From assembly GCA_013400115.1 (NCBI GenBank), contig VXBP01002280.1, positions 337,196 through 401,195 of the forward strand: DNA of 64,000 bases, given 5' to 3'. Below are positions 1-13,000 of this stretch, piece by piece (the first letter of the stretch is position 1; every line of letters begins with the position of its first letter). A model generated the notes under the pieces. The model was not told the origin of the DNA. It made no database searches and was given only the letters and a program-made list of their open reading frames with translations. Made by a program: the position numbers and the translations under genes. The stretch comes from Rhinopomastus cyanomelas. Its lineage: Eukaryota > Chordata > Aves > Bucerotiformes > Rhinopomastidae.

Positions 1-858
1 ACACCAAACAGGATCATTTTTAGAAGTAGTTCTGTGGTAATACTACAGGATTACACCAGAGAAAATGACTACTCAGAAATGAAATTTTTCACGGAGAGAA
101 AAATTCACAGGGAATATGAGAAATCTGTTATCTTCACAAAGATATCTGGCTTTCAGCCATTGAACTGTGCTGGTAGATGGAGTCATAAACAGAGCTAGCT
201 TAAAATTTCTTGATGAATTTAGGCTTACTTTAGAACAGAACAATTCATGGAAATCAGATCTTTTTCACAGGAACAGACTAGTTTTACATCAGTAAATGTA
301 CAGCAGTACATTTGCTCGGGAATTTTCTCACAAAAACCTGTGCAGAGGGGAAATCAATCTTTGAGCATTCCAGCAAGTAAAGCATTACATGGGGAAACCT
401 GGATTCACGTCCCTCCGTACTCTCCTGAACAGGGATGGCATGCTAGTCTTCAAAATGGCATCAAATGACCACAGTTTTCAGCTTGGTTTTATGTACAATG
501 TGTGCACGCTGACAAAAGTAAACTGAAGCTCCTATTTTTTTTTTTGCAAGACAGAGCTGAGAAAGTTTACAACTTACTTTGAAGTTCACAGAATAAAAAT
601 ACAAAAAAAAAAATCCTTAGTCTTTAATTATTAGAGGATCCCACACCGCTTGACTGTAACAGGTCCACTTACAAGAACTTATTAAGCAACACAAGCAGGT
701 GAAGTAAGATAAGGGTGAAACTTTCATATGTCCCTCTGTCTTCAGGTATTATTTCTTTACGTAATTGACCATACTATCAAGTTGCTTTTCATTTGAAATT
801 TCATTTCAAGAACTACAGTTATCTCACACTGACAACTAAATTAATATTAAAAAAATAC
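1..858 (-). other. SYNE2: SYNE2 intron 44, cut by window edge
   Basis: No exon found; AT-rich with short poly-T and poly-A runs near 535-615. No repeat family recognised. Confidence 0.55.
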
Positions 859-1038
859 CTCAAAATCATCTAGCTTCATCTGCAATATCTTTTCCAAGTA
901 GGATGCTCTCTGGAGTGGCTGCATCTTCTCCAATAGTATGGCGTGTGCAGCAGTCCCAGTCTGCTGTTTTATCTCATCGGCCAGCCAAGTAATCTCGGTA
1001 CAGCATCCTGCTATGTTTTGGAGGCCATGCTGTAAATA
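859..1038 (-). CDS. SYNE2: SYNE2 exon 44 of window (last seen)
   Basis: 180 bp, phase 0 to 0, 60 residues. Acceptor CTTCTTATCAG, donor GTATTT. YLQHGLQNIAGCCTEITWLA continues human ELQHDVQKTKEAF…, and PLQRASYLEKILQMKLDDFE matches human SLQRAAYLEKMLLVKANEFE. The next human segment (VLSQFKDFGV…) was not found at 1-858, so the following exon lies beyond the left edge. Confidence 0.94.
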
Positions 1039-4000
1039 CTGATAAGAAGTGAAAGAAGAACAGGTCAACAAATGAGTCAGATCATCATTCATATGCCACT
1101 TTTATTTAGTATCTTTTGTTACTGTAACTAAGCAATTGATGTCCTTCTGGGAGCCAAAATCAGCTTTGGGGAAAGCTTTGGTCTTTTACTTGGAGCAAAA
1201 CGGAAATTAGTGCTGGGAAAGGCACAGTTCAAAGCTCAACAGTGACTTCAGACAGTGGGATACTACTGCTACAGAGGACATTAGGGAGACAGAATACCCC
1301 TCTCTACAAAGTAGATTTACACTAGCAGATGGAAAAACTGGTCCATGCTGCAGATGAGAAATGCTGTTATGTTACAAATACACCAGTACTTTGGATCCCT
1401 TAGTGACAGGACTATGATTTTGGTTTTATTTGTTCCCCTTTACTACAGAAATGATGCTATAAAATTAAACTCTAAAGACAGTACAAGTACAATGTTTAAC
1501 ATACTTGATTAATTTTTTTCACCTAGACAACTGTCATTTAGTCAGGAAATGACCCGGAATTTGCCAATGTATTTTGTATTTTTGTTGGCAAAGAACAAGG
1601 ATGTCTGACCATTAGCAAAGAGCAGACATGTTTCCCTAAAAACAAAACTCCTAACTCCTGATCCTTGTCTTTGCAGCAGATCATACTGTAAACTGATACT
1701 TCAGCCATTTAGTAAATAACCCATTTTGATTTCTTAACTCTCTCTCTCTCTACAAGACTTTATTTTTATTTATTGTGGTGACAGAATTCCATAAAACCAT
1801 AATCTTATGATATAACTCAGATGCCTTATAATTGATTAATGGATCACAGCAGAGTGAAAATGTTTTGCAGCTTTGCTGCTGTCAGTTGTTTTTGATACAG
1901 GATCAAATGGATGAGTTGTCTTTCCCATCATGTAAAGTTTCTTAACTGGCCACATGCAAAATGTAGTAGGTTGACTTCTTCTGATATGTGGCCAGAGGTT
2001 CATAAAGCCTGACGAATCATTGCTCTGTCCTCAAGTAAGTATTATTATTTTCTTTATTACCATCTGAAGGAGCCAAAAATGTCAGAACCTAATCACAGCT
2101 TTGCTGCTTGAGAGTGTCAAATGTACCCTGTGGCCCCAGCATGAGGTCTCATTTGCCTGAAGTCAGAAGCAGTTAGATTAATGCAATGAACATAGAAATC
2201 TGTGAACTTAGCAGCCCAGGCCAAGAAAGTACCAAACTCCAATAAAATCCATCTGAAGACTGTAGAAGAACTCAAGATGCTTCTGTGCTCTGGAAAAAGT
2301 GTCTTTTTTTCTCCGTCTATTGTTCTAGTACATATTACCACTCATCCCAAGCAGTGTCCCATAAACGTTTGGTTTGATTCCTTCAACGCAGGCCTGATTC
2401 TTTGGATAGAGCAGAAAGGGGCAGAGATTGGATATGACTGTTGCCTTTTGCTCTCGTTTGTTGTGCCAACTCTGGTTTGGTTTGGTTCCAGGATCAGGTA
2501 AAAGTATTTAAAGGAAATACAAACATGCATTTTAATAGAAAAAACCCAGCAGATTTAATGTTTTTCACTTACTGGATCTGTGGGAAGATGGGGGAGAATA
2601 AGGCATTCCTTTGATTTGTTTCTCAAAAACAAATCATGGTTTGTACCAGGCAGCATAAACATATTTCTGTACCTTTATATCCTGTATCTTTTGCTTCAGG
2701 GTTTCTGTCATGCTATCCTCAGGCAAGCGAGCATCTAACAGCTGAGTGCACTGCTCCTCGAACTGTTGTAACTTGGCTCTTGTCTCAGTGCATGAAGTTT
2801 CAAAGGGCTCCCAAAGCTGCAGGATCACTTGTGCTGCCTGCAACTGATCTGTGATGTCTTCATTTACTGAGTTCCACCTGCCAACATATCAAAGGATAGA
2901 AGCATTTTCCTGCTACACTATCCCCTGGAATATTACTTGTTGTAGGATTACTGTGAGAGTTTCTTTGCACTCACATGTACGTTACTGAAAGCCTGCTGAC
3001 ACAGCACCATTTCATGCTCTATGATCCATCATAAAAAAAGACACTAACAGCAACTCCTCACACAAGTACACTTAGACACATAAGTCCTATTAATATAAAT
3101 ATCTGACTGACTGCCAGCTCCTGTCTCAGCAATTTTTGTGTTTAATACTAATAACTGAGAGTCTTCTTTTGCTAGTTTACCTGCTCTGTGCCTCCATGCA
3201 CTTCAGTTTGATAATCTCTGAAGAGGAGGGGGAGCAGTTCTTCTTTAGGTCACTGGCAGCAGCCTGAAGCTTGGCACAACTTTCTTCAATGTTCTCTGAT
3301 TCATCTTGAAGAGACTAAAAAATAGATTATTGCAATTAATTGTGGAGATGAATGACCAAAGTTTATCTTCCCCTGGAGGGAAGGGTAGGGATAGGGAAGC
3401 AATACTGCAGCACAGATTAAAACGCTTGTAAAAAATGTATCACTTGATCCTAAAAATTAGGCTGTTCAAAGAGAAGTGAAATGGCTCAAGTCAACAAATC
3501 ATTGAGGAGGCCTGTTTTTAAACTGAGGTTATTTATTTGCTTTTAAAGAAACAGCTCATTTAACAAACCTAGAACCTTAAACTCATTAAATTAATTTACT
3601 AGAAATTTCCTGCAGAGATAAGTAACCAGGATTCACAGCCTCAGTCTGTCCTGCACCACTTCTGATATAACTTGTAAATAAACCAAACCACCAAAACTGG
3701 GAGTGTTTACACAGCCTTTTAACACTTGTTTAAAGCCAATGTTCAGACCCAGGACCAGCCTGATTGCCTACCTTATATGCCCCACTTAGACTCTGTGAGA
3801 GCGAAGCAGAGCAGAAGACGGTCCAGTACCCACCATTTATGCCCGTCCTCATTTAGAAGCCTCATAGGGAACTCCAGTTCTTGAGAGGCCACTGAACAGT
3901 TAATTTTGCACGGCAAAGCTTAGAAACTCCCGCACTGGGAGTTTCTAGTTATGCGAGCCCTGCTCTGCCCCAGGGCTGCTGCTCCAATCCAACCAAAGCC

Positions 4001-7000
4001 ACAGCTTCCAGGGGATGGAATCCTGGGCCCCGGACCTTGACTCCAGTGTACCATGCAAAGGTGCTTTAATGCAAAATGAGTCACTGGCACAGGCTGGGAT
4101 ACGGTAACCTAAGGGGAGTCCAAACCACAGCTCTAGAGACCTGAAACTTTCTTTCAGGTCCCCTTCATTTCTGCTCTGAACCCCAGCACCAATGCATAGG
4201 CATCTCTTTCCAGGTTATGCTGCAGCCTTATGGTCTAGGAAGTACAAGAGAAGGGGCCAATTTCCTTCTGACCGATATGGTGAGAACCACCATCTTTCAC
4301 TTGACTGGTGAGTAACATTCAGGCAAACACATACAATGATAGTATGAGGTTTTCCTTCGCCAGCTGCATTTTCAGCCAAATTTTCTGCAGTCTGTGTAGA
4401 TCAAACAGGGACAGAGTAGACATTAGCATGAGAGATGGTGGTGGAGGGCACATGTTCATCTGGACTGTATAGCGCAAAGGGAGCCTGAGGACTTGGTGCT
4501 TTACACGGGGATGCCTTCTAGCACATGCAGAAGGCTAAAACAGCAAATGATCTTTACAATCCAAAATTCAAGCTCTGCTAGTCCATGGTAAGGCAGACAT
4601 CCTAGCTGCTGACCTGTACTTCTTCCTTGAACACTGGTACCTAAATGGCACTGAAGATGAACACACTGAATAAAATACAAAGTCTAAAAATAGCCCTCAG
4701 TGCCCTTGGAGATGTAAAAAACTAAATTCCATTGACTTCAGTGGCACTATAGAGGAAAATGATCAGATTAAATTTTCTGACTTTTACTCAGTGGTGTTTG
4801 TTTCTAAAGGCATAGAAGGAAGTACAGAAATAATACAGTGTCATTAGATTTACCTTGAGAATTTTGACCTGGTGCTTCACAGTATTCAATGACCCTGCAG
4901 AACACTTGTTGTGGTCCTTGAAGTAAGCATATCTTATTATCTTCAGTTTGATTTCTTTATAAGTGTCTTCATAGGATCTCCACTTCTCCACTACTGACAG
5001 CATAGAGGACTTTACTTGTGCAACCTGTAAAGGAACCACTTTTGTTACTATTTTTTGGGTAGTATTGCTTGGGTAGATGTATAAATCACCTTTAAATTTA
5101 CTTTAAAATATAAGGCCAATACTCACTCCATGACAATCCACAAGCATTTCACAAGTTAAAGTATTTTCCTACTTGGTAAGGCTTCAAACCAAGAAGTTTA
5201 ATTTAGAGTGAAGTATAAGAATTTGCTAGAACCAGAGTTTGATGTACCCTTATTCTGTCAGCCACAACTCTAGAACCCTAAAAAACCTAAAAGATACTGA
5301 AATAATGATGATGAATATTCTTCTTTGGAGGACGGTGACGGACTTAATCTAATCTTCTCAGCAGGAAGCAGGTAGTATGATCCAGAAATCAAAAAGTTTC
5401 CCTTGAATGAAAATTTAAACAGAAATTGTATAAAAGATGATGCTACTACAATACTCTGGAGTGCTATCATTGTGGTGTCAGGTCACAGGCTGGATTTGAT
5501 GCTCTAAGGGGTCTTTTCTAGTCTTAATAATTCTGTGATTCCTCCTATGCCAGGGCCCAAATGAACAGCATTCGAGGAATTTCAGGGTTCTCACATAAAA
5601 TTAAATGATGGATGTCCTGTTTTCTGTTATCTTTCATTACTGCAGTTGTTTTATCAATACTGGGGCAAGAATAGTTTGAATTTGCCATATACTCCTAGAC
5701 ACTGGACACAAACCCACAGCCTTTCAGTACAATTTGTCATTGTTTTCTTCTGTATCAGGTAAGTACAAAAGGCATGTCCTGCGTTAGACAAAATATTCAC
5801 CTACTTCAATATATATTTTCAGTCATGCTAGCACCAGATGCTTTGAGAAGAGCATGACAAATGAGGAAATGAGTATATCTCCATAGGACCTGGCAAAGCC
5901 AGATGCTAGACTTCAGTCTTGACTATGCATCCACATGATGGAAGATGTAAACATTTCTAACTAAATGTTTTGCCCTAAATAGAATGCACAGATCATTATA
6001 TCCTAGTATCCTACTTCCAGGCATGCAGGAGTTGGTGGATTAATAATCCCTATTTTCATTTGAATCATGGTAGGGGTGGGATGAATCTCTAATTGCTTTT
6101 TGTAGCCTGTAGCTAATTACTGCCCACGCAAGGAAGACTGAAAGACATCCTGCTTGTGAAATGTCTCTGGACCACAGACTCACAGTCCTGAGACCAACTT
6201 ATGGACAACATAATCAAGGTAGCACACCTCCCTAGTCCTGTATTTGAAATCACATCCTGGCTTTGGTGGGAAGAGTCACCCCCAGGAAGAAAGCTATGCA
6301 GCTACACTGGGGCTTGGGAGAGCAAAAGCCATCCTGGTCAAAAGAGTAACAGTGAGATGGAAAAGCTGCGGAGAGAATGGTGTAGCAGCAGCTTCCTCCA
6401 GTGTATGAAGGCAAAGCAGGTCAAGTAAGAGGGCTTAAGGCTTTTGTTTAAAACTTTAGAGAACACCAGCACTGCTGTTCCATTGTTTTCCTAAACTGCT
6501 GGTGGGAGTCCGACCCTCCTGCTCCTGCTGTGGTCAAACTGCTTTGCCATCAGTTTGTTACTTCTCTCTCAACCTTGGAAATAGGTTAATTTACATCACA
6601 TATCGATTCTAGGAAGTTAGTAAGGAATACTTAGACATAATAAGGAGTAAGGAATACTTTGCATCTTTTTTGTACCAGGTCCTGCTGGACCCGCTGAAGA
6701 AGATGACTAACACTGGTGGTAAGAATACATAATGGAGCAAATCTGAACACAAAGCTTTTACCTGGCTTACAAGGCTGTCCATCATTTCACATAGCTCAGG
6801 TATTCTGAGAGACAGAGTTTCAGGGGTTTGGTCTGCACTACCCTTGAAAGCCAAACTCTGTTTGAGTTCCTCAAGCATTTTGGATTTAGTTGTGAGTTGA
6901 TTTTCTAGCTCCTAAACGAAAACAGAAAAGGAAGATAAATGTTTTATTAAGATCAAAGAAAAAAACATTACGTGAGAAGCTTAAATTTTCCTTCCTTAAA

Positions 7001-10000
7001 ATCAACTCTAACTCTTCTGCTATGCAACACCAACATTGTGACTCTGATACAGAACAACTACTTCACAGGAATTCAAAATCACAGCGGCTGCTTTAGATGT
7101 ATCCTGCAGGTAAAGCTAGAATTAGTCCATTTACTGCCAGCATGAGCACTGGGCATCATGCTTGGGAAGGAAATCAGGAGCTAATTCCTCAGCCACCATG
7201 CAGGCCTCTCTCATATAGCTCACCAGATGCAAAATATTTTCTTCTGTGTGTCCTTGGGCAGGCTATCATTTGGGTCTTCCTGTATTCCAGCAGAATGTTT
7301 AAGATTTAGATTGAATAGGAACTGATTTTTGCAATGTGAAGGTCCATGCTATGCTAACAACTTCTAGAAAATTATTTTCAGCTTGTCCTCTTAGTCAGAA
7401 GCTTTCTCCCATGGGAGAAACCCCACTGAAATCAATGGAGATGCCTGGGAGAATGAATGAAACAGCACTGTCACAGGAGCCAATTATTAGCTCCTCTACT
7501 ACTCTACTACTTTCAAAGGCACCTCAGAGTAAGATCTATAATATACTACACTCCAAAGACCATGGAACAATGGCAGATGCATCTTCAATTGGAAGAAAGA
7601 ACCATAAAATATCAATTCACACTACAAGTGCACCTGGCTCTTTATCGCCAGGTGTGCTTTAACTAAAAAGTTAACACAGTTTTATTCTTTAAGAAATTGC
7701 ATTTATATTTTTTCAGTTAAAAGCTGTGCAGTTCTTTAGTCTCGATTGAGCAAAGTGCTGAGTGGTTTTCTTTACAGTATTATCACACACAGTGTGCTTT
7801 ACCTTGCAGTCATCTATTGTATTCTGTGCAGAGATCAGACTTGCTGGGGTTTGTAAAGATCTCAGGCGATCACTTTGAGCTTCCAGCCAGTTGTGTAGAG
7901 TCTGTGCTTTGTTTTCATTTTCAGTAATATCCTCCAAAATGTGTTCCAGGTCTTGTATCTGAAAGTGACAGAACTATTTTAACTTAAACCTAGAGGTGGG
8001 CAGAAAGACGGTTCCCCCTTCCACAACAAAAATTTCTGGCTTTTCTAGGCACTGGGTACAGTGCCTGGATTTTTCTAGGCACAGTGCCCAAGTTTTTCTA
8101 GGCTTTTCTAAGGCACTGGGCACAGAAGCAGTGGTATCCAGTTCTGGATGCATGGATTATTTCTAGCACACTAAAGTAATTCAGAGGCACTGCCTGAAAC
8201 AGATTTTATACTGAGAAACACTGAAGAAGTCCTGGTACAGTTAGTATATGGGTATACATGTAGACTGTTGCCTATCAGCTGCTGATCTTCAAAGCACTAA
8301 GGAAAGCATATTAATTACTACAGAAGGAGGACACAGACACACTAGCTCATTTTCAGTGACCCAGGAGGGTTGTCGCAGGGCTGGGGTCTGATACCTGCTG
8401 TCCCTTTCCCAGTAAGGTCACGTATGTTTCCATCTCAATACTTAGCTTTTTGGCAAATCCAACTGCTACAACAGGAAAACGGATAGTAACAATATATCCC
8501 TATTTCCCATTCCTATCATATGGCATGTGGAGGGGTTACTTGCTTTTTTCGCGCTGTGTTTGCTAACCAGGGCCTGGCTGTTTGTACTGAGCCGTGTAGC
8601 ACCTCTCCTTTCCACAAACCATCCAGTGTTCTCCTATTAAGTTTAAAATGCCCCAACTTCTGCAACACTCCAAGGCATCAACAGATTTCACTAACAGGTT
8701 ACCCTACAGACAATACTCTGAATTATTCCTTTTTCATAGTTTTCTCTGTATAGATCTTCTTCACTGACATGTCGTCAACTATTTTCATAGATAAGAAATA
8801 CAATATGAGCCCAGTACAGTTAACTAGGGTAAAGATGTCTGTTTTCCCTCCCTTCAAGTAACAGGAGAGTTTAACCTCCCAGATCTTGCTGAGGTTTGGA
8901 TGTCTGCCCACCACCTGACAATTCGTGTGCCATGAGTCAGCATAGGGCCCAGGGAATCTCGCTGTGTTTAGCAGTGTTTTCAGACTTGGGGAGAAAAAGG
9001 CTGCTTCCAAAATACAGAGCACTGGCACCAGCAAGATCAGAGTTGAGAGAGAGAATGCAATAAGAACTCAGTCAAACCTTTCTGTTCAGAGATGCCTGTA
9101 GCCTGTGCCACCTCAGGTTCATCTCTCCAAGACACTCAGCAAATTCTGTCCTTTCATATCGCTTGCTTTCCACATCACAAGTGCTCATCTGCAAGAGTGA
9201 CTGGTTAACAAAATCTACCATCCACTGCTTAAAGTTAATTTCCATCATATATTCCTGGAACAGAAAAAAAACCCACAGAACAATTAGTTTGACAGTTAAC
9301 TGATCACCTCCAATGATGCTTCAAGGCACAGGTTTGGGGCTTTCAAGGCTTATTCTGAACCACGGCCTAAAATCACAGAACATTGGGGATTGGAAGGGAC
9401 CTTGAAAGATCACCCAGTCCAATGCCCTTGCCACAGCAGGATCCCCTAGATCAAGTCACACAAGAACAAGTACAGGCAGGTCTTAAACATCTCCAGAGAA
9501 GGAGACTCCACAACCCCCTGGGCACACCATTCCAGCGCTCTGTCACCCTCACCAAGACATTTATTCTCATATTTATTTGGAACCTCTTATGTTCCAGCTT
9601 ACACCCATTGCCCCATGTCCTATCATTAGATGACACTGAGAAGAGCCTGAGTGCATCCTCCTGGCACCCACACTTTCCATATTTATATAGATTAATGAGG
9701 TCACCCCTCAGTCTCCTTTTTTCCAAGCTAAAGAGATCCAGCTCCCAGAGCCTGTCCTCATCAAGGAGATGTTCCACTCCATCATCTTTGTGGCTCTGTG
9801 CTGGACTCTCTCCAGCAGTTCTCTGTCCTTCTTGAACTGAAGGGCCCAGAACTGGACACAATATTCCAGATGAGGTCTTACTGGGGCAGAGTTGAGAGGG
9901 AGAAGAACCTCTCTGAATCTACTAGCCACATACCTTCTGATACACTCCAGGATGCCATTGGCGTTAATACCACTTTGCTGACAAATGCAGAAGATACAAC

Positions 10001-13000
10001 TATAAACGGGTTAAAAAGGGTTAAAAACACCTCACCTACATGCTCCAACTGCCAAATCAAATCCATATAGATGAAAATGTTTTATGTATCTGCTATTTTA
10101 AGTCACTGTGTAAGTACCAAAGTGCTTGAGACGGCAGCTGTGGTCTGACAAGTGTTATCTCATCTAAGCCCAGAGTACTGCCTAGCACCTCTGCAAGGGC
10201 AGAGCAAAATATGGTTCTGCAGAGATCTGTGATCTGCAGTTGGGCTCCCCAGCATCTATGGAGGCACAATCATGGCTTGAAACCTTCTGATGAATGGGTC
10301 AATCAGCCTCTACCATTGGTGCTTTAGTATCTGTAGAAGTCTGCTGTAGTATCTCTCTGCAGGAATGTTCATCTTGTCCCACTCTGCTTGCAGATTCTAT
10401 CTTTTGATGAAAAATAATATTCAAAACCCTGTTCTCTTGTTGAAAGGATTCTGGTTATGCAGCTCCATTACAAGATACTCCTCACTGAAAAGCCTAAAAC
10501 ACAGCACACAGTCTGTCTTCCTAAGGAAGCAAAGTTTTTCCTGCTCAACATATTTTATAATGTAAATGTAAGAGAGAACTGGTGAGACAGATGGGACAGC
10601 ATGAGGAGAAGGTGATTAGAGCATAGCAGGCAGTAGCTGTATGGCAGTGCAGGTGGTGCTTTGTTGGCATAAAAGCAAAAGGTTTTTATAAGAGAAGATG
10701 TTAAGGCACCTTTGAGACCATTTGAGAGCAAGGGGAAGGGTATGATGGCCCTTGTAGGCTATTTCCATCCTTGTTACAGCCACACATCTTACAGAAGGGC
10801 TGGACTTAGAACTTCCCATTTACCTTGTACTTTTGAAGGAGGCTTCTGACTTGGGCAGCGCTACACTGTGAATTTATTTGCTCCTCATGTCCCTGCTGTT
10901 GTTCCACATGGTCCAGCCAGGTCATTAGCTCAGCAATAGCTTCTCGTGATGAAAGTTTTTCCATCTGGAGCTGAGGGTAAAGCATATAATTAATTCTCTA
11001 CACTGTGCTTGTTAGAACTATCAAGGAAGATATCTGTACTTTTAGAAAGATTCAGGAACTATAATTGCAATTACCAGGGTATGAACTTGAAAGTGAGCCC
11101 TGTGCTCCAGAGGGGCATAAAGCTTAAATTAAGAAAATTTCAACAATTCAGAAATTCAAAATAAAATTCTTTCAACTTGCAACTAACTTTCATACAAAAC
11201 TGTAAAGATAATAGTATGTGCAAAACAGTCCAGGAAGAACACTGCAGTAATTAAACTGCAGTACAGCAACAGGGGCATTCTGAGAGCAAGACAGACAATT
11301 AAATTAGTGCCTCGGGGGCTAATGGGGTATCCAACTGAATCCTAGCAGCAAAACTTTAAAAGTAATTATGTAGCTTGAACTGAGGGATAGTAGCAGTTGT
11401 TTCTCACCTGGTGAAGCTTTTCTTGGATGGCTGGGAGCTGTGTAATCAGTTCTCCCCATTTATGCTCAAACTTTGCCAAAGATGACCTAAGTGCTGCAGT
11501 ATCAGCTTGCTTCACATGGAGGAGCTGGTTGGCAGTGCTCACCACAGATGATTTCAGGGAAGACTTTTCATCTACTTCCTTAGAGAATGCCTGAGGTGCA
11601 TGGAGAAATTTAAGAAAGGTAAATATTTATTTATCTACTTAAACAAAGAAGAGAAGCCAAGTTTTCAGTCATGGGATGCACTGTCTCAAACACCACGTGA
11701 TTTTAGCAAGTTTGTAAAGCTCAGAAAACCTACATTTAAGACGTTCCGACAGCTGGTAAGGCCTTTTCTTGCCCAGCTTGACAATACTGAATGCCACTTT
11801 TTTCTCCACAGGGACTGGGAACACCCTAATCCTCACATCACATACACAGGTCTAAGAAGCAACCCCAGTCTTCAAGGCTCTAAGCAGCTCACACCCAACA
11901 GTCCAACCTTCAGAGTACTCTGCTTCCCACTGTGCAAGACTTCCTCTGTCAGGACTCACACTGGGACTGAAATCTCCTAGTAGCCATACAAGGGAAGCAC
12001 AGCACTGGTGGGGAGCAGGCAAAGACATAAAATGTAATTTCAGCATGTTTTTCTTCCTTGTTTTGGCTGACCATATTCAGAGCCCTGTTGTCTTCAAAGC
12101 CCTGTTCCCTAAGCCCCACTCTCCACATTAAACTGTAAGCGACCCATTGGTTTGGCTGCACTGCTGTATCTAGTATTTGCCATTAGGAGCAAGACAGAAA
12201 ACATGATACTGTGCTGTAGGTGCAAAATAGCTCATTGCTGTGATGTGTTGCAGTTTTGAGCTTATTACGAGATGATTCCATTTTCATTTACGTACTCTAT
12301 CTGGCCTTGCAACATGAGGTCTTTGGTGGCTTCTCATCCTCACGGTTCTCATACAGATGGTGGGGTGGCTCTGGGATACATGTGGATCATGGCAAACACA
12401 AAAACAGCTCAAAAGGGCCCGTTTGACTGGAAGTCATAATGTCCTTTCTAAAACTGAAAAGATAAATTACTTACAAACAAGCTGTTCATATTGTCCCTGA
12501 TGGTGGGAAGATCTTGTGACACACTGAGAGACTGCTCCTTCCAAAAGCTCATTCTCTGCTGAGCAGAATCCAGCCATTTTATTAATTCTTCAGAGTCTCT
12601 GTTGTAGCTACAAGGAGGAAACAAAACACACAAACACACATCTCATAGCTGAGTCTAGAATACGTTCCTCATCCTCCAAGCTGCCCTCATCTCTGTGAGG
12701 AGCTATGTGCTATTCTGGCACCTATGCTGCTACACATAATCCCGCAAAAGCATGACTGCAACAAGCAGCTCTGCTGGAAGTGCACGTGAGATTGTTCCTA
12801 TCTTCTCAGCTGGTCTGCTCTCTCTGAAAAGATACTCTGTATTGAACCAGGACAAGGTCATAGGGGTGAAAAGAGCTTTGTTCAAAATCACCAGAGGAAA
12901 TTGTGCACACTGCAAGATACAGTGAAGAATACACAGCATTGTCCACACTATGCTTTGTCCACACTAAGAGTCCAGCCAGCCTGAGCTCTGAGCACACAGA

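Noticed and set aside
9383..9835. 150-codon plus-strand open frame
   Set aside because: Antisense of the CR1 copy at 9371-9963.
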